Assembly: GCF_029873635.1 (NCBI RefSeq)
Contig: NC_080420.1
Span: 121,218,719 to 121,282,718, forward strand
Direction: 5' to 3'
Origin: Malania oleifera
Taxonomy: Eukaryota > Streptophyta > Magnoliopsida > Santalales > Ximeniaceae
DNA length: 64,000 bases
Shown here piece by piece: positions 24,853 to 33,672 of the stretch (within the stretch, counting starts at the first letter, position 1; each line of letters begins with the position of its first letter). The notes beneath the pieces are model-generated. The model saw only the letters and a list, made by a program, of their open reading frames with translations. It was not told the DNA's origin and made no database searches. The translations under genes were made by a program, and so were the position numbers.

Positions 24853-25371
24853 TGTCACAAGCTAAGCTTGTTCAGGGCATTATGCTTGCTTGTGACCGCT
24901 TATCTCGTGTGCTTAGGATTGGTTTCCATCGTGTAAATACTAGTGTAGGGTTAATTTCTACTAGTAGAGTCTTTGTAAGCCAAATAAGGCAGTATGACTC
25001 CTCAGTCACTTTGATGTTTCCTAGTGTCAAGATGATAATTACATAAAACCTCTTTAGGGGAGGGTGAGTGTTCATCAGTCATTGTAAAACTCACTAGCAA
25101 TTGTCAACGTGCTTAGCTTACTTGCCTCCCTCGCTAAGTACAACATGTCAACGGAGGATTTGTTAATGAATTACGTTTGCTTCAATATTTACTGCTTGGT
25201 TGCCATGACTTTCATGAATTGATTATTATTTCCGCTGCTATCTGAATGAATGTTAATGAAAGTGCTTTGTGGATGAATGTTGGTAAACGATAGGCTGGCT
25301 AGTTAAGCAAGAGTGCTTTAGCTAGCGCCGCACGGCCCTTCACAATGGTGTGAAAAAGGCGGACCGTGACA
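24853..25371 (+). mobile_element. 3' LTR of the short gypsy element (copy at 21 kb)
   Basis: 519 bp, from TGTCACAAGC to GACCGTGACA, directly after the purine tract. Confidence 0.95.
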
Positions 25372-25402
25372 CAATGCAATGTTGGTACATGTATCCTCTG
25401 TT

Positions 25403-25455
25403 GTCCCACATTGAAAGAACGAAGACAGAAGAGATGAGTATGAAGTTATAAAAAG
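25403..25455 (+). promoter_or_regulatory. USE and TATA of U1 copy 3
   Basis: GTCCCACATTG (25403-25413, one change from consensus), then 33 bp, then TATAAAAAG (25447-25455). Confidence 0.87.
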
Positions 25456-25477
25456 TAGAGGCAACAACAAAAGCAAC

Positions 25478-25632
25478 ATACTTACCTGGATGAGGTCTAT
25501 AAGTGATCACAGAGGCTCATGGCCTAGGTGTGTGACCTCCATTGCACTCGGGAGGTGCGCTCACCTATCATCTCCCCAAGTGGGAGAGTGTATATCATAA
25601 TTGTGGTAGTGGGGCATGTGTTCGCGGGGACC
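25478..25632 (+). ncRNA. U1: U1 snRNA gene, copy 3 (diverged)
   Basis: The 5' ATACTTACCTGG segment is perfect. Loop I reads GATCACAGAGG, differing from the usual U1-70K loop seen in copy 1. Loop II ATTGCACTC is still U1A-compatible. The Sm region has lost a base (CATAATTGTGG instead of CATAATTTGTGG), and the terminal stem is altered (GGGGCATGTG... GGGGACCC). The promoter elements are intact, so it could be transcribed. The altered loop I and Sm site make it a doubtful functional U1 and more likely a variant or recent pseudogene. A gypsy element ends about 30 bp upstream of its USE. Confidence 0.8.
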
Positions 25633-27110
25633 CTACCAAATCTATTTTAAAACTTTTGTTGCTTTCTTAATATCTCTTTGAGTAGGGAATTGTTTTTTGT
25701 CATTTGCAAACTGTTAATCTTAATAATGCATTTCTCCTAATTGCTATTAATTCAAATGTGTAATAAAGAAGAAATAATAAAAATAATATTTGATACAAAT
25801 AAATATTTAATAAATTTTTTTTTATTACATCATTTACTACCTATTAGAAGAAAAAGGCCTTCTCAAAAAAGAGAGGAAAACTCAAACAAAGACCCAACAT
25901 TCCTTTAATTTACAAAAATCTTTTATAAGAGAACCTCATTCTATAGATCTTGAGAATTTCTCTTTTAAATACATAGGTCTATTGAGAAAGACATGAATCC
26001 GAATAATAATTTTATAATTTTTTCAAAAAAACAAAACAAAAGAATTCCGAATTTGCATATTCAAATTTTGTATTGGTCAACCATTAACAAGCGATGAACT
26101 AATTGACAACTCTTCAATTGATTTCATCGCATTTACATATATATTTAGATGATTAAAATTGAAATTTGTGTATTTAGATTTTCAACATCAAATTATTATT
26201 TCTAATATAAAATAAACGTTTTACTAGATTGTTTTTTCACATGAATATTAAAAAAAAAAATTTATTCATTTTAATATCGTATGCCCTCTCTACAAAAAAT
26301 AAAAAAAGAGTAAAATCTAAGCACAAACTCAAATAAAATGGTCAACCTCCTACTTATCGCCATGTTCTAATAACAGAAATGGCGTTGCAAACTTAGATTG
26401 TTGCTTGTTAGGTTTTTTATTATGTAAATTTCTTTTCGAATTTAAAACCCCCAAGACTGCATTGCTCAATAATGTGTCTAGTTATTTTTTTTTACTCAAG
26501 AAATGCACAAAAATATCTTGAGTGAATTAAATAATTAAGTAATATCTTTTTCTAAAGAAAAATTAAATTATTCATGTTCATGAGCTCTTTCTTTTTTCTT
26601 TTTTTCATTTGTGTGAGGTTTTCATTTGTATTTTAATTTTTTTTTCTCCTGAAAACATCCTCATATTGTAGCCATTATTAATCATACATGAGTTGAAATC
26701 TAATAAATCAAGCTCCAAATATTCTAAAGACATAATTCAATCAAGAAAACTCACCATTAGTCATAAAAAAAAAAGTAATACACAACCTGGGTATACCAAT
26801 GCGCTTTAGTAAGTCGATTATCTTTTTAATTCAAATTATAATATCTCAACGTTATACTTTTAGCCTTTAATATGTAAGTCTCAAACTTTAACTATTAAAA
26901 TAATTTCACTCTCTCAATCATTAATATCAGTAATCTTTAAGAAAATAACATCTTTGTTATATGATAATCTTTGATATTTTAATGTTTGCAACATTATATA
27001 TCTTATATAATTTTTTGTCTAGCTAGGCCAACTTAATAAATCCAAAAAATAAATTAAAAACCCTAATATTATATTTAAGTTGTCTAGCAATGCAATGTTG
27101 GTACATGTGT
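25633..27110 (+). repeat. U1 unit flank, copy 3
   Basis: AT-rich, no gene. It is collinear with 8771-10407 but lacks the SINE, and it reaches the next U1 promoter through TCTAGCAATGCAATGTTGG with no gypsy element. It is therefore the empty-site counterpart of the insertions at 10408 and 21138. Confidence 0.85.
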
Positions 27111-27122
27111 CCTCTACCTTTT

Positions 27123-27175
27123 GTCCCACATCGAAAGAATGAAGAGAGAAGAGATGGATATGAAGTTACAAAAAG
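27123..27175 (+). promoter_or_regulatory. USE and decayed TATA of U1 copy 4
   Basis: A perfect USE (GTCCCACATCG, 27123-27133), then 33 bp, then TACAAAAAG (27167-27175), where the TATA box has lost a key T. Confidence 0.8.
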
Positions 27176-27197
27176 TAGAGGCAACAACATAAGCAAT

Positions 27198-27349
27198 ATA
27201 TTTACCTAGACGGGGTCTATGAGTGATCATGAAGGCTCATGGCCTAGGTGTGTGGTCTCCATTGCACTTAGGAGAGGTGCTTGCCTAACATCTCCCCAAG
27301 TGGGAGAGTGTATGTCATAATTTGTTGTAGTGAGGGCCTGCAAAATTTT
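27198..27349 (+). pseudogene. U1 snRNA copy 4, altered 5' end and broken 3' stem
   Basis: It starts ATATTTACCTAGACGG, with C4 changed to T and G11 to A relative to the canonical U1 start, so two bases of the splice-site-pairing region are altered. Loops I (GATCATGAAGG) and II (ATTGCACTT) are good. The Sm area (AATTTGTTG) is changed, and the terminal stem stops after GGGCCTGC, where foreign sequence begins. It is most likely a pseudogene. If expressed it would prefer a different 5' splice site. Confidence 0.82.
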
Positions 27350-27700
27350 GGGTAAGGCCTACTTGAGCAAATGTTGGGGAATTGGGCTTACTCCCAAAAG
27401 GGAGATGGTTTCTATTCAAGGAGTAGCAGTTGGAAATCACAAGTGAGGAATAGATTGTTGAGAATTCCACTTGCGAGTTTGTCTCACATTGGAAAAATTT
27501 GAGTGGATGATGGGTGCTTATATACATGGTTAGACTCAAGATCCCAACAAATTTAATACTTGACATCTCTAAGTGGTGGATTGTTTGTTGTAATATAAAT
27601 AATTTTTTTGCACAAGGATATGAAAAGTAACATTAATAAAAAAGTGAGGGTATATTAATAAATAATTGGAGGTGCCGTCCTCTTTTAGTTTAAAAAAAAA
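27350..27700. other. Insert breaking the U1 copy 4 terminal stem
   Basis: Unrelated sequence with a GTCTCACATTGG motif at about 27480 and TTATATACATGG about 35 bp later. This combination is common in plant copia LTRs. I cannot define its ends or find a coding region. Confidence 0.4.
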
Positions 27701-28507
27701 AAACACTAATTGACATCTTTAAAAAGTTAAAATAAAAAGTAAATATTGAATATATATATATATTGTGTTGCATCATTCACAAGTACCAAATTAGAAAATC
27801 CAAACAAAGATCCAATCAGTTCTTTAAATTAAAAAAAAAAAATCATTTATAAGAGAATCCTTATTATAGATCTTAGGAATTCTCTTTTAATATAGATACA
27901 TGTATTGAGAAGACATGAATCCATATAATATATTTATAAGTTTCTCATAAGAAATTTTGCCCAAAGAAAAGTATTGCATTTATAACATTCAAGTTTTCTA
28001 TTGATAAACTGCTAATTAGCGATGAACTAATTGAAAACTCATCAATTCATTCCATCACACTTACATACATATATTGATGTTAAAAATTAAAATATGTTTA
28101 TTTAGATTTTCAACATTAGCTTATAATTTTTTTATATAAAATCATTTTTTTACTAGATTGGTTTTTACGTGTATCCTTTTTTTGTCATAAATATTTTATC
28201 TTTTATTTTTTGTTATTTGCATGAATTTTTTTGGTTCATAAAAGATTTTGAGTTTTAGCCACATAATGGAAGACAACTCATTTTTTTTTTTTTTTTTTGG
28301 TTTTTTCAATCTCATATCTCATCTCATTCATTTTCAAAATTGAAACTAAAACTTCCATCTCAAACCATAATCATTGGATATCTCATTTAGAGACACATGG
28401 GAAACATTAATGAAAATAATCTTGACTTTTGTACTAATTAATTATGCTTAGAACTTGATTTAATAATAAAAATAAGATCTCAATGGCTACATTTGTTCGA
28501 TTCTATA

Positions 28508-28559
28508 GTCCCACATTGGAAGAATATAATAGAGTCTATTGCTTACTTGGCTACAAAAG
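28508..28559 (+). promoter_or_regulatory. USE and TATA-like box of U1 copy 5
   Basis: GTCCCACATTG (28508-28518), then 33 bp, then TACAAAAG (28552-28559). Confidence 0.8.
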
Positions 28560-28582
28560 AAGTAAAAAGCTCACATTACAAC

Positions 28583-28740
28583 ATACTTACCTGGACAGGG
28601 TCTATGAGCGATCAATAAGGCTCATGGCCTAGGTGTGCGGCTTCCATTGCACTTAGGAGGTGTGCTCACCTAACATCTCCCAAGTGGAAGAGTGTACGTC
28701 ATAATTTGTGGTAGTGGGGACCTGCGTTTGTGCGGTTCTC
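28583..28740 (+). ncRNA. U1: U1 snRNA gene, copy 5 (diverged)
   Basis: ATACTTACCTGGACAGGGTC is intact at the 5' end. Loop I GATCAATAAGG matches plant U1, loop II ATTGCACTTAGG is intact, and the Sm site AATTTGTGG is intact. One C is missing in stem III (ATCTCCCAAGTGGAAG). The terminal stem is weakened (GGGGACCTGCG against TGCGGTTCTC). The TATA-like box is substituted. It is the second-best copy by sequence; whether it is expressed is uncertain. Its upstream region differs from the other units, so it may belong to an older duplication. Confidence 0.82.
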
Positions 28741-29619
28741 TTCAAATCTAATTTAAATATTTTTCTTAGTTCTTTTTAAAAAAGTATTAGCACAATTAAT
28801 TTGAACTCCCCTTAGGGTGCATACTTGCCCTTATATGATTTAAGAACTGAGTGCAACAAGTTTTTTCTAAATTTATTATTTATGTATCTTTTGGCCTCAT
28901 TTAGAATCGGAAATATATTTTTAAAAGAAAAAAAAAAAACGAGCAACTTTTTCATATTTAGCTATTAAGGAAAAAGAGAAGAAATAGGAAATATATCAAA
29001 TAAAAAATAATAATTTTACACATTAGTAAAATGTGTAATATATAAAGAAAATGCGATAGAAAATGAATTTTCTTCTTAATTTCCTTTTCTTTCTTTTTCT
29101 TAAACAAAGTCATTAATCTAAATTAATCTTTACAAATTTTAAATTTGAAATTTATTAAAAAAAAATACAAGAGCTAGTATATTTTACAAATCAAGGGTGA
29201 GTTTGGACTCCCATTTTCCCTATTTTTTTTTAAAAAAATTAAAATTTATATATAACGTATTTTGTAAATAATCTTTTCAACTTTTGAAAAGCCAACTTTT
29301 ATCTTTTTCGAAAAATCTTTAAAAAAATTATAGAAATGAAACTTCTAAAAGTTAGAAGATATTTTTTTCCTTTTTATGCCAACAAATTATTCTATTCCAT
29401 TGCAATTTTTTTCCCAACAAATTATTCTATTCCACTGCTTTTTTTTTTTTTACAAATATTAAAAAATTATCTATACATTAATTACATTTTCTAAAAATGT
29501 GTACCATATATTTTAGTTATTTTAAATATTTTTAAGAACCTTGGAATTTTTTTATCAAACTCAAAGTCATTTTTCTTTTTAATAGTTCATTTTTCAAACG
29601 GTACCAATTAGTTTTTAGG
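28741..29619. other. AT-rich flank, no gene seen
   Basis: Long A and T tracts. Parts near 28800-28960 recur at about 31330-31560 (AATTTATTNTTTATGTATC type), which links this unit to the one at 30.8 kb. Confidence 0.6.
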
Positions 29620-29920
29620 GCAAAAGACTTTTACCTCCATGACGTTTGTCAAAATGACAGAGACTTGCCGTGAGGTTTCAAAAATATTGAAGACCTCCCT
29701 TGAGGTTTGTCAAAAGAATAGAAACGTCTCCTAACAAAAACTTGTCTTTTTTGCAAAATACAAAGAAAAGTTTGTATCTTTTTAACAAATCTCAAGAAAG
29801 GTCCTTGAAATTCTTGAAACCTCATCAAAAGTGTTTAGAATTTTTGAAATCTCAGGGGAGTTCATTATCATTTTACCAAACCTTAGAAGAGGTTAGGGTT
29901 TTTTACCCTAAAAAAAAGCC
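29620..29920. repeat. Dispersed 'gaggtttgtcaaaa' repeat
   Basis: Several imperfect units of about 40 bp, each with GAGGTTTGTCAAAA or TTTCAAAAAT. It is bounded by TTTTTAGGGCAAAAGAC and by GGGTTTTTTACCCTAAAA. A relative lies at about 51085-51440 inside SAR1 intron 2. No coding capacity is credible. Confidence 0.65.
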
Positions 29921-30757
29921 ACAAGAAAATTATTTCCTCAATTGGGAGAGTATATTTGTGTTTGCATTCATGCAGCCCCTTTAAGTTTACTTTAAAACTC
30001 TTTTTTGTCTTTTTTTAATAAAAAAATTTAGATATAAATGAAATTAGTTTTTATAATTTTTTATGCTCTAAATAATTTTTTATAATTGGATTGCAAAATA
30101 TTTTGATGGATTTTTCTTTTACCCTGTGTTTGGAAGCGTGAATATCATTATTGTACTTGGACTTCTATGATTTAAATAAAATATAGTATAAAATTATATT
30201 AAATTTCTTCTAAATCTACCTAAATTAAAATTTAAGTCCTAAAATTTTTACTTTTAAAAACTACCTTCAAAAGACATTTTGAATTTTTAAAATTCAAATC
30301 AATATGCTACTAACTATTCATGAACTGATTGACAACTCTCACATAAACGTTGAAAATTTAAATATGTTTATTTGGATTTTCAACACCTCAATATATACCT
30401 AGCATGTACAGTATAAGATTAAGAATGATTTGAGATCATTACTACTCATATCTTTAGCACGGTGATCTAAAACCACCCACTCAATAGATTTTACAAAGGG
30501 ATTGATTGTGTGTGTATGTGTGTATGAATGTAGTTACATGTTGGATTATGTATATTTTATATTTTTCACATTATAGATTTATACACGTATGTGAAGATCA
30601 TGATGATGAAGATGTTGTGTTTAACTAATAGTAGCATTATAGATTTCTTACATTATGTACCTAACTTTTGACTCAAAGGACACAAACCCTCACTACCGAC
30701 ATGACTAGGCACCTTCATCTAAGGTGAGAGTGGTGAGTAATCAATCAAATTTTCTTT
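29921..30757. other. AT-rich flank shared with the 40-43 kb region
   Basis: No gene. The stretch at 30120-30380 (TATGATTTAAATAAAATATA, GATTGACAACTCTCA) is similar to 40700-41130 and 43140-43500. This ties the U1 units to the small-protein gene units. Confidence 0.6.
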
Positions 30758-30813
30758 ATCCAACATTGAAAAATTTGGGAAAATGATATGGTTGTGCGGC
30801 GAATCTATAAAGG
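30758..30813 (+). promoter_or_regulatory. Decayed USE and TATA of U1 copy 6
   Basis: ATCCAACATTG (30758-30768) and TATAAAGG (30806-30813). The spacing is 37 bp, so the conserved 33-bp spacing has been lost. Confidence 0.6.
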
Positions 30814-30826
30814 AGTAGAAAGAGAA

Positions 30827-30973
30827 GATGGGGTGTATAAGTGATCATTAAGGCCCTTGGCCTAGGCATGCGGCTTCCATTGCACTTAGGAGGTGCACTT
30901 GCCTAACAACTCCCTAAGTGGGAGAGTGTACGTCATAATTTGTGGTAGTGGGGGTCAACGTTCGCCCGGCCCC
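30827..30973 (+). pseudogene. U1 snRNA copy 6, 5' end missing
   Basis: The 5' ATACTTACCTG segment is absent; recognisable U1 starts at GATGGGGTGTATAAGTGATC. Loop II (ATTGCACTTAGG), the Sm site (AATTTGTGG) and a terminal stem region remain. Without the 5' splice-site-pairing segment it cannot work as U1. Confidence 0.88.
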
Positions 30974-31825
30974 TTCCGAATCTATTTTAAAACTTTACCC
31001 TAGGTTCTATTAATGATTAAAAAAAAAGGTGCACAAAATGTTTGGGCTAGTGTAACTATAAAAAATAAATTATTTTTTACTTTTGAAATAATTATAAAAA
31101 AGACTTTTTACTTTAAATTTTTCCATTTTTTAACTCAAAAAACACCCAAAAAAAAAAAATTTCGAAGCATGAATTCAATTTCTAAGATTTTTTTAACAAA
31201 AGAATTATTAAATTATAAAACAAACTAAAACAAAAACATGATGAGAGAGGAAAAAATTTTGAAGAGCCCTCGATCACCATGTCAACAACATGAGTAGTAG
31301 TCTGCGACTATTCTTATTTCAAGTTGTGAACATGCAAGACTCACTCCCCCTAGGGTGCATACTTATCTTTTTTGGATTTAAGAATTGATTGCAACAAGTT
31401 TTCTAATTTTATTTTCTATGTATCGTTTGGCGAAACTGAAATATATTTAAAAGAGAAAAAATTAAAAAACAATCAACTTTTTTATATTTTGTTATTAAGG
31501 AAAATGAGAAAGAAATAAACAATATACAAAATAAGAAATAAATAATATGTGCATTGTTGGGAGAGGCCACCCTTATTTCACAACATATTTTAATTTTTTT
31601 TTCTCCCCGAAACATCCTCATATTGTAGCCATTATTAATCATACATGAGTTGAAATCTAATAAATCAAGCTCCAAATATTCTAAAGACATAATTCAATCA
31701 AGAAAACTCACCATTAGTCATAAAAAAAGTAATACACTACTTGGGTATATCAATGCGCTTTAGTAAGTCGATTATCCTTTTAATTCAAATTATAGTATCT
31801 CAGCGTTAGACTTTTAGACTTTTGC
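30974..31825. repeat. U1 unit flank, copy 6
   Basis: No gene. From about 31590 to 31818 it is collinear with 9940-10190 and 26640-26870, and it breaks off at the gypsy integrase fragment. Confidence 0.7.
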
Positions 31826-32366
31826 CGGTGAATCTTAAGTCTCAGTCACTAACAATGTCTTGGGGAATACCCCAATATTTCACAATATTCTTGAAAAACA
31901 ATTGTGCTCTCTCCTCTTCCGAACAGTACTTTGGTGCGGCTATGAATGTACCATACTTCGAAAACCTGTCTATAATAACAAGTATAGACTCTGCATCTCC
32001 CACTCTGAGCAGGTTGGTGATGAAGTCCAATGAGACACTTTCGCACGGTTTGAACGGTACTAGTAGGGGCTCCAACAGCCCTGTAATTTTCCTCCGCTCC
32101 ACCTTGTCTTGTTGGCAAGTGACACAAGTTTAGGCATAATCAACCACATCATCACACATATGTGACCAATAATACCCCTGCTTCAGTAAGGCCAAAGTGC
32201 GCTGCCATCCTGGATGTTCGGCCCACATGGTATCATGACATTCCTTCAACAATGTCTTCCTTGGATCACTAGCTTGTGGCGCAAAGATTCGGTTACCATG
32301 GGTCATCAGCAATCCATCTTCCATCCAGAACTGTCGTGTCTTCCCTTCTTCGGTAAGCTTCATTAA
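31826..32366 (-). mobile_element. Gypsy integrase fragment
   Basis: The minus strand carries the region before the integrase finger, part of the HHCC finger and the start of the integrase core, recognised by LLKQGYYWSHM, CVTCQQDK and the D of ILVIIDRFSKYGTFIAAP. It is closest to the same part of the element at 10408-19717 (about 16320-16850). There are no LTRs or other domains, so it is an isolated, broken fragment inserted into the U1 unit flank. Confidence 0.88.
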
Positions 32367-32900
32367 GTTTTACTATTCGAACTTAAGCCATGACTAACTG
32401 GGAGGATCATATTGCGCTGAAGTAAGAAGTATTTTCAATTTATATATAGAATTTGAAACACAAGTGTGTATGTGTAATGGTCACACAAAAAAGATGGAAG
32501 TGGGAGACAATTTAATTAGCTCCAAATTGAGAGCATCTCAACTCCATGAAGGCAAGGTAATCAAGAGCCTTAGGTATATTCTATATGCATTGAGCTTTTG
32601 GTTGATGACGATAATTATTTATTTTGAACACTTTAAATCAAACAGTGAGTTTGAATTTTCTTTCTATTTATTTATTAGATTGCAAGACATTGAGTGATTT
32701 CTTTCCAACATTAATCCTAAATGAGTCAATTATAGAATTAATATTTTTGTAATACCTATGAGCACAAATGATGTTATTTGATTGATTTTACTTATTTATT
32801 CATGTCACGTTATTATTACTAAAAAGTAGGGTCCTATATACATTTATTCACTAATCATCATTTTTACTAACCAACGATTTTATATAATTGTACCATACAC

Positions 32901-32905
<5 letters not shown>

Positions 32906-32971
<66 letters not shown>
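32906..32971. repeat. Compound (TA)n(GA)n microsatellite
   Basis: A TA run passes directly into about twenty GA units. Confidence 0.95.
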
Positions 32972-32976
<5 letters not shown>

Positions 32977-33052
32977 TATATATATGAGATAACTGTAGTA
33001 TTTCCAATTACTAAATTAATGTTTGCCAAAACATTAGTTAACTAATAATTCT

Positions 33053-33188
33053 GTTGCGATAAAATATAATTTGGGAATTGATGGAATCAAAATAAAATAC
33101 TTGAATTTACAATTAATTCAGTTGCGATAAAATATAATTTGGGAATTGATGGAATCAAAATAAAATACTTGAATTTACAATTAGTTCC
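33053..33188. repeat. 68-bp tandem duplication
   Basis: Two near-identical copies, 33053-33120 and 33121-33188, each starting GTTGCGATAAAATATAATTT. The near identity implies a recent event. Confidence 0.93.
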
Positions 33189-33479
33189 TGGGTTGAAATT
33201 AAATCTTGATATAAGTAATAATAAAATTTGTAAGATTATATTCATGCAATAAATTATTTTTTTAATATTTTTTAATCATAAAAATAAAAAAATTTATTGT
33301 TATTTTGTCTTAACATTTTTTAGAAAATGAGAAAAATTTATATAAATTTTAATTGGAGTGAAAGAGCTTAAAGTATTTTTAAGAACGAAAACTTCATTGA
33401 ATACATATTAATATAATATGTGTTCTATAATTATTGATAGTGAAATGCTTAGCCCAAAAAGAAAAGAAAGAAGGAAAGT

Positions 33480-33672
33480 CAGAAAACGTGGAGAAGCATG
33501 CAAAATCCACCCCTACAAGTTTACTTAGCTGCACGTCCACGCGTTAGGACGGCCCTCTCTCCCCGCCCTTTCTCCTTTTCAGTTATTCCTTTCTTTTTCT
33601 TCTCCCTCCTTTCTCCGTTCCTTCGTCCTTCCTCTTCTTCTAGTCGGCAATGGCCGAGCTAGAGGTAAGCAT
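33480..33672 (+). other. Possible orphan promoter and first exon
   Basis: This GC-richer island in AT-rich DNA contains a CT-rich leader (about 33550-33640). The leader is followed by ATGGCCGAGCTAGAG and directly by a consensus splice donor, GTAAGC, at 33650-33671. That is how many plant genes begin (a short coding first exon, here MAELE). No matching downstream exons are recognised before 36 kb. It may be the stub of a gene broken by duplication. Confidence 0.4.

Larger units (their letters stand above)
21138..25371 (+). mobile_element. Short chromovirus-type gypsy element with both LTRs
   Basis: The element is 4234 bp with LTRs at 21138-21657 and 24853-25371, a tRNA-iMet-type primer site (TTAGTATCAGAGCC, 21659-21672), a purine tract (AGTGGGGGAGAA, 24841-24852) and a perfect CAATG target duplication (21133-21137, 25372-25376). 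Parts seen are gag with a zinc knuckle (CFLCRGPHRVFKCPH), protease (VDTGATHNF), integrase including an HHCC-like finger and core, and a chromodomain (FLVKWKCLDDKEISWIS). A reading frame runs 22129-24936. I see no reverse transcriptase core, so it would have to be mobilised in trans. The two LTRs differ at roughly 15 positions by eye (about 3 percent), a moderately young insertion. It has only a few breaks outside the missing domains. Confidence 0.93.
32367..33500. other. AT-rich intergenic DNA
   Basis: No gene seen. It contains the microsatellite and the tandem pair listed separately. Confidence 0.6.

Noticed and set aside
27480-27530. Another USE (GTCTCACATTGG) with a TATA-like element, suggesting a seventh snRNA promoter
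   Set aside because: No snRNA-like sequence follows. This pair of motifs is also common in plant copia LTRs.
29700-29984. A 94-codon basic reading frame
   Set aside because: It lies in the dispersed repeat and its reading simply reflects the repeated CAAAA and TTTGTC words.
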